The notes under the pieces: model-generated
The model's database searches: none
What the model was told of the DNA's origin: nothing
The model's input: the letters and a program-made list of their open reading frames with translations, nothing else
Origin: Deltaproteobacteria bacterium
GTDB taxonomy: Bacteria; Desulfobacterota; Deferrimicrobia; Deferrimicrobiales; Deferrimicrobiaceae
Direction: 5' to 3'
Length of the DNA: 8,744 nt
Assembly: GCA_017889845.1 (NCBI GenBank)
Contig: JAGGAJ010000074.1
Coordinates: 1 to 8,744, forward strand
Program-made: the position numbers and the translations under genes
Shown here: positions 5,959-8,744 of the stretch, one piece after another
Numbering within the stretch: the stretch's first letter is position 1
Layout: every line of letters starts with the position of its first letter

Positions 5959-7415
5959 TGCGCAAGAGCAGGGTAGCGATCCTGGTCCTCGCGGCGGTGG
6001 CCGCGGGAGTCGTCCTGACCGCGGGGCTGAACGTTTCCCCTATCACCCACGCGCTCTGGGGCGAGAAGGAGAAGCCGGCGGTGGTTCCCGCCGCGGCGGG
6101 GCTCCGGATGGTCCCGGTGGACATCCCCCAGCTGTTCAAGGAGGTGTCTCCCTCGGTGGTCAACATCTCCACCACCCAGGTGGTGAAGTTCAACCGGCCG
6201 CGGACGCGTTCGCCCTTCGGTCCTCAGGATCCCTTCGATGACTTCTTCAACAACTTCTTCGGGCGGATGCCGAAGGAGCAGAAGCGCCGCTCGCTGGGGT
6301 CCGGGTTCCTCGTGTCGGCGGACGGCTACATCCTCACGAACAACCACGTCGTGGAGAAGGCCGACGAGGTGACGGTGACCCTCCTCGACAAGGAGGAGTT
6401 CAAGGCGAAGGTGGTCGGCACCGACCCCAAGACAGACATCGCCCTGATCAAGATCGACACGAGCAAGAAGCTCCCCTTCGTCTCGCTGGGGGATTCCGAG
6501 AAGCTCGAGGTGGGCGAGTGGGTGGTGGCCATCGGGAACCCGTTCGGCCTGGGCCACACGGTGACGACGGGGATCGTCAGCGCCAAGGGGCGGATCATCG
6601 GCTCCGGGCCGTACGACGACTTCATCCAGACCGACGCCTCGATCAACCCCGGGAACTCCGGGGGTCCCCTCTTCAACCTGAAGGGAGAGGTCGTTGGGAT
6701 CAACACCGCCATCATCCAGGGCGGGCAGGGGATCGGGTTCGCGACGCCGATCCAGCTTGCCAAGTCGGTTCTGGAGCAGCTGAAGGACAAGGGGAAGGTG
6801 ACCCGCGGGTGGCTCGGGGTCTACATCCAGCGGCTGACCCCCGACGTCGCGGAGAAGCTGGGCGTCCCCGGGAAGCGCGGGGCGCTGGTCTCCGACGTGA
6901 CGAAGGACGGCCCGGCGGAGAAGGCGGGGATCAAGTCGGGCGACGTGATCCTGGCGTTCAACGGGAAGGAGATCAAGGACGAGCACGAGCTCCCCGCGGC
7001 GGTTGCCTCCACCCAGCCCGGGAAGAAGGTGGACGTGAAGGTAGTCCGCGACGGGAAGGAGGTCGTCATTCCCGTGACGATCGCCGAGATGGAGGGGGAC
7101 CCGGGCAAACGGGGAGGGGCCCCGGATCTGTCCAGGGAGTTGGGGCTGACGGTGCAGGACATTACCCCCGAGCTCGCCCAGCGGTTCGAGATCGAGAACA
7201 CCAAGGGGGTCCTGGTGACCGCCGTCGAGGGGGGAAGCCCCGCCGAAGACGCGGGATTCCAGGAGGGCGACATCGTACGCCAGATCAACCGGCAGCCGGT
7301 CCCCAACGTGGCGGAGTTCGCCCAGCTGGTCAAGAAGGTCAGGGGCGACAAGACGGTCCTGTTCCTCGTGGAGCGGGGCGACGCCCGGCTGTTCCTGGCG
7401 GTGAAGAACAAGTAA
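5958..7415 (+). CDS. DegP/DegQ-type (HtrA) serine protease with two PDZ domains
   Basis: A 485-residue envelope protease and chaperone. The N-terminus has basic MRKSR and a hydrophobic stretch (about 6-24), a signal peptide or anchor; THA at 30-32 is a possible cleavage site. The trypsin-like domain (about 55-275) carries the triad H130 (TNNHVV), D160 (KTDIALIKI) and S234 (NPGNSGGPLFN). A Phe/Asp-rich loop (91-102, DPFDDFFNNFFG) matches the LA loop that controls assembly. PDZ1 spans about 284-375 and PDZ2 about 393-482. The final residues LFLAVKNK end PDZ2 without extension. Length matches DegP/DegQ (about 455-475) and exceeds one-PDZ DegS. ATG 5958 overlaps the previous TGA as TGATG; GTG 5955, one codon earlier, is an equal alternative given GGGAGGGAG at 5940-5948. 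DegP and DegQ cannot be separated here, so no symbol is given. Confidence 0.95.
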   Translation: MRKSRVAILVLAAVAAGVVLTAGLNVSPITHALWGEKEKPAVVPAAAGLRMVPVDIPQLFKEVSPSVVNISTTQVVKFNRPRTRSPFGPQDPFDDFFNNFFGRMPKEQKRRSLGSGFLVSADGYILTNNHVVEKADEVTVTLLDKEEFKAKVVGTDPKTDIALIKIDTSKKLPFVSLGDSEKLEVGEWVVAIGNPFGLGHTVTTGIVSAKGRIIGSGPYDDFIQTDASINPGNSGGPLFNLKGEVVGINTAIIQGGQGIGFATPIQLAKSVLEQLKDKGKVTRGWLGVYIQRLTPDVAEKLGVPGKRGALVSDVTKDGPAEKAGIKSGDVILAFNGKEIKDEHELPAAVASTQPGKKVDVKVVRDGKEVVIPVTIAEMEGDPGKRGGAPDLSRELGLTVQDITPELAQRFEIENTKGVLVTAVEGGSPAEDAGFQEGDIVRQINRQPVPNVAEFAQLVKKVRGDKTVLFLVERGDARLFLAVKNK

Positions 7416-7425
7416 TCCGTTCCCC

Positions 7426-7453
7426 GGGGCCGCCCGCCGCGGCGGGCGGCCCC
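7426..7453 (+). terminator. 28-base perfect GC palindrome between degP-like gene and clpB
   Basis: GGGGCCGCCCGCCG (7426-7439) is followed directly by its reverse complement (7440-7453). As RNA it would form a stem of about 12 bp with a four-base loop, ten bases after the protease stop. The tract after it is pyrimidine-rich but C-dominated (ATCCCTCCTCCCACCCC), not a U-run. A classical intrinsic terminator is doubtful; a factor-assisted or partial terminator, or an mRNA 3' end stabiliser separating clpB from the genes upstream, fits. Confidence 0.5.
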
Positions 7454-7488
7454 ATCCCTCCTCCCACCCCGGGCCCCGAGGAGCCGCG

Positions 7489-8744
7489 ATGATCCCTCTC
7501 GACAAGCTCACCGTGAAGTCCCAGGAAGCGCTGCAGGAAGCCGTCCGGCTGGCCTCGGAGCGCGGCCACGCCCAGGTCGAGCCGGAGCACCTCCTCGTCT
7601 CCCTGCTGCGCCAGGAGGGGGGCGTCGCGGGGGAGCTCCTGGCCCGGACGGGGGTCCCCGCGCAGCGGCTCCTGGATGAAGCGGAACGGGAGCTGGCGTC
7701 CCGTCCGAAAGTCTCCGGGGCCGTGTCCCGGGGGCTTTCGACGGCCATGGAGCCGTTCTTCCGGAGGGCACTGTCCGAGGCGGACGCCTTCAGGGACGAG
7801 TACCTCTCCGCGGAGCACTTCCTCCTCGCCCTCTGCGGGGAGCCGGGGAAGGCGGGGGAGATCCTGCGACGCCTCGGCGTGACCCGCGAGGCGCTGCTGT
7901 CCGCCCTGACCGCCATCCGGGGCAGCCAGCGGATCACGGACGAGAACCCCGAGGCGAAATACCAGGCCCTCGACAAATATTGCCGCGACCTCACCGAGGC
8001 GGCACGGCGGGAGAAGCTCGACCCGGTCATCGGCCGGGACGACGAGATCCGCCGGGTGATCCAGGTCCTGTCCCGGAGGACGAAGAACAACCCGGTCCTG
8101 ATCGGGGAGCCCGGCGTCGGGAAAACGGCCATCGTCGAGGGGCTGGCGCAGCGGGTGGCCCTGGGGGACGTCCCGGAGGGGCTCAAGGACAAGCGGGTGC
8201 TTTCGCTGGACATGGGGGCACTGATCGCGGGGGCGAAATACCGCGGCGAGTTCGAGGAACGGCTGAAGGCGGTCCTCAAGGAGATCGCCGCCGCGGAAGG
8301 GAAGGTGATCCTCTTCATCGACGAGCTCCACACCCTGGTGGGGGCGGGGAAGGCCGAGGGAGCGATGGACGCCTCCAACATGCTCAAGCCCGCGCTGGCC
8401 CGGGGGGAGCTGCGGTGCGTCGGCGCCACCACCCTCGACGAGTATCGAAAGTACGTGGAAAAGGACGCCGCCCTGGAGCGCCGGTTCCAGCCGGTCCAGG
8501 TGGGGGAACCCACCGTCGAGGACACGATCGCCATCCTCCGGGGGCTGAAGGGGCGGTACGAGCAGCACCACGGCGTCCGGATCAAGGATGCGGCGCTGAT
8601 CGCCGCCGCGACCCTCTCGCACCGGTACATTTCCGACCGGTTCCTCCCCGACAAGGCGATCGACCTGGTCGACGAGGCGGCGTCGCACCTGAAGATCGAG
8701 ATCGACTCCGTCCCCACGGAGATCGACGAGGTGCAGCGCCGGAT
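7489..8744 (+). CDS. clpB: ClpB disaggregase, N-terminal part (cut by window end)
   Basis: The first 418 codons of a frame still open at the right edge. ClpB is the Hsp100 that threads proteins out of aggregates with DnaK. The start MIPLDKLTVKSQEALQEA matches the family opening, and AGGAG (7479-7483) lies five bases before ATG 7489. The Clp N-domain spans about 1-145. AAA-1 follows from about 160 with KLDPVIGRDDEIRR (176-189), Walker A GEPGVGKT (206-213), the normal pore loop AGAKYRGEFEERLK (247-260, Y251), Walker B ILFIDE (274-279), sensor-1 GATT (312-315) and ERRF arginines (R331/R332). The frame reaches LVDEAASHLKIEIDS, where the middle domain begins, so AAA-2 is outside. All key residues seen are canonical, in contrast to the Clp paralogue upstream. 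The 73-base gap with a palindrome may give it separate expression. Confidence 0.96.
   Translation, partial: MIPLDKLTVKSQEALQEAVRLASERGHAQVEPEHLLVSLLRQEGGVAGELLARTGVPAQRLLDEAERELASRPKVSGAVSRGLSTAMEPFFRRALSEADAFRDEYLSAEHFLLALCGEPGKAGEILRRLGVTREALLSALTAIRGSQRITDENPEAKYQALDKYCRDLTEAARREKLDPVIGRDDEIRRVIQVLSRRTKNNPVLIGEPGVGKTAIVEGLAQRVALGDVPEGLKDKRVLSLDMGALIAGAKYRGEFEERLKAVLKEIAAAEGKVILFIDELHTLVGAGKAEGAMDASNMLKPALARGELRCVGATTLDEYRKYVEKDAALERRFQPVQVGEPTVEDTIAILRGLKGRYEQHHGVRIKDAALIAAATLSHRYISDRFLPDKAIDLVDEAASHLKIEIDSVPTEIDEVQRR

Noticed and set aside
5469..8717. 1082-codon open frame on the minus strand
   Set aside because: It lies antisense to the end of the unfoldase gene, DUF1844, degP-like and clpB. 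Its translation is low-complexity Arg/Ser/Pro-rich sequence with no domain. GC-rich coding DNA often leaves long antisense frames.
1..8744. CRISPR arrays, tRNA/rRNA genes, insertion sequences or attachment sites
   Set aside because: Genes fill nearly all of the window. The gaps are 76 bases or shorter and contain no spaced repeats, tRNA-like folds or transposon ends that I could see.

Overview
The window is a GC-rich (roughly two thirds G+C by eye) bacterial segment in which every gene I can support lies on the + strand and belongs to protein quality control. Third codon positions are strongly G/C, leaders are short and most genes have a clear AGGAG-type ribosome binding site. The proteins look like those of a Gram-negative bacterium: HtpX for the inner membrane, a DegP/DegQ-type protease for the envelope, and ClpB. 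Together with the DUF1844 protein this would suit a high-GC deltaproteobacterium-like lineage (Desulfobacterota, Geobacter relatives). That placement is an inference from style and content, not from a marker gene.

Layout: the 3' end of dnaK (2-202); two tandem 150-residue Hsp20 small heat shock proteins (265-717 and 777-1229); a DnaJ/CbpA-like co-chaperone with a shortened zinc region (1306-2286); the membrane metalloprotease HtpX (2335-3189); a ClpA/ClpC-like two-ring AAA+ unfoldase without a middle domain and with altered pore loops (3221-5491); a DUF1844 protein with a proline-rich tail at its N-terminus (5491-5958); a DegP/DegQ (HtrA) serine protease with two PDZ domains (5958-7415); and the first 418 codons of clpB, cut by the window end (7489-8744). 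The clp, DUF1844 and degP genes are joined by TGATG stop/start overlaps. All other gaps are 31 to 76 bases, so no stretch above 300 bases lacks a gene. Three gaps carry strong GC hairpins without a U-tract (725-750, 1249-1276, 7426-7453), and one carries a TATAAT box (2293-2298).

Together the genes cover the path of a damaged protein. Hsp20 holds it, DnaK with a J-protein refolds it, ClpB extracts it from aggregates, the ClpA-like unfoldase may feed ClpP, HtpX removes damaged membrane proteins, and the HtrA protease handles the envelope. The least ordinary parts are the ClpA-like protein (GIVG in place of GYVG in the second pore loop, yet an LGF tripeptide where ClpP-binding loops sit), the J-protein with only two of four zinc motifs, and the DUF1844 protein of unknown function placed inside a translationally coupled proteolysis block.
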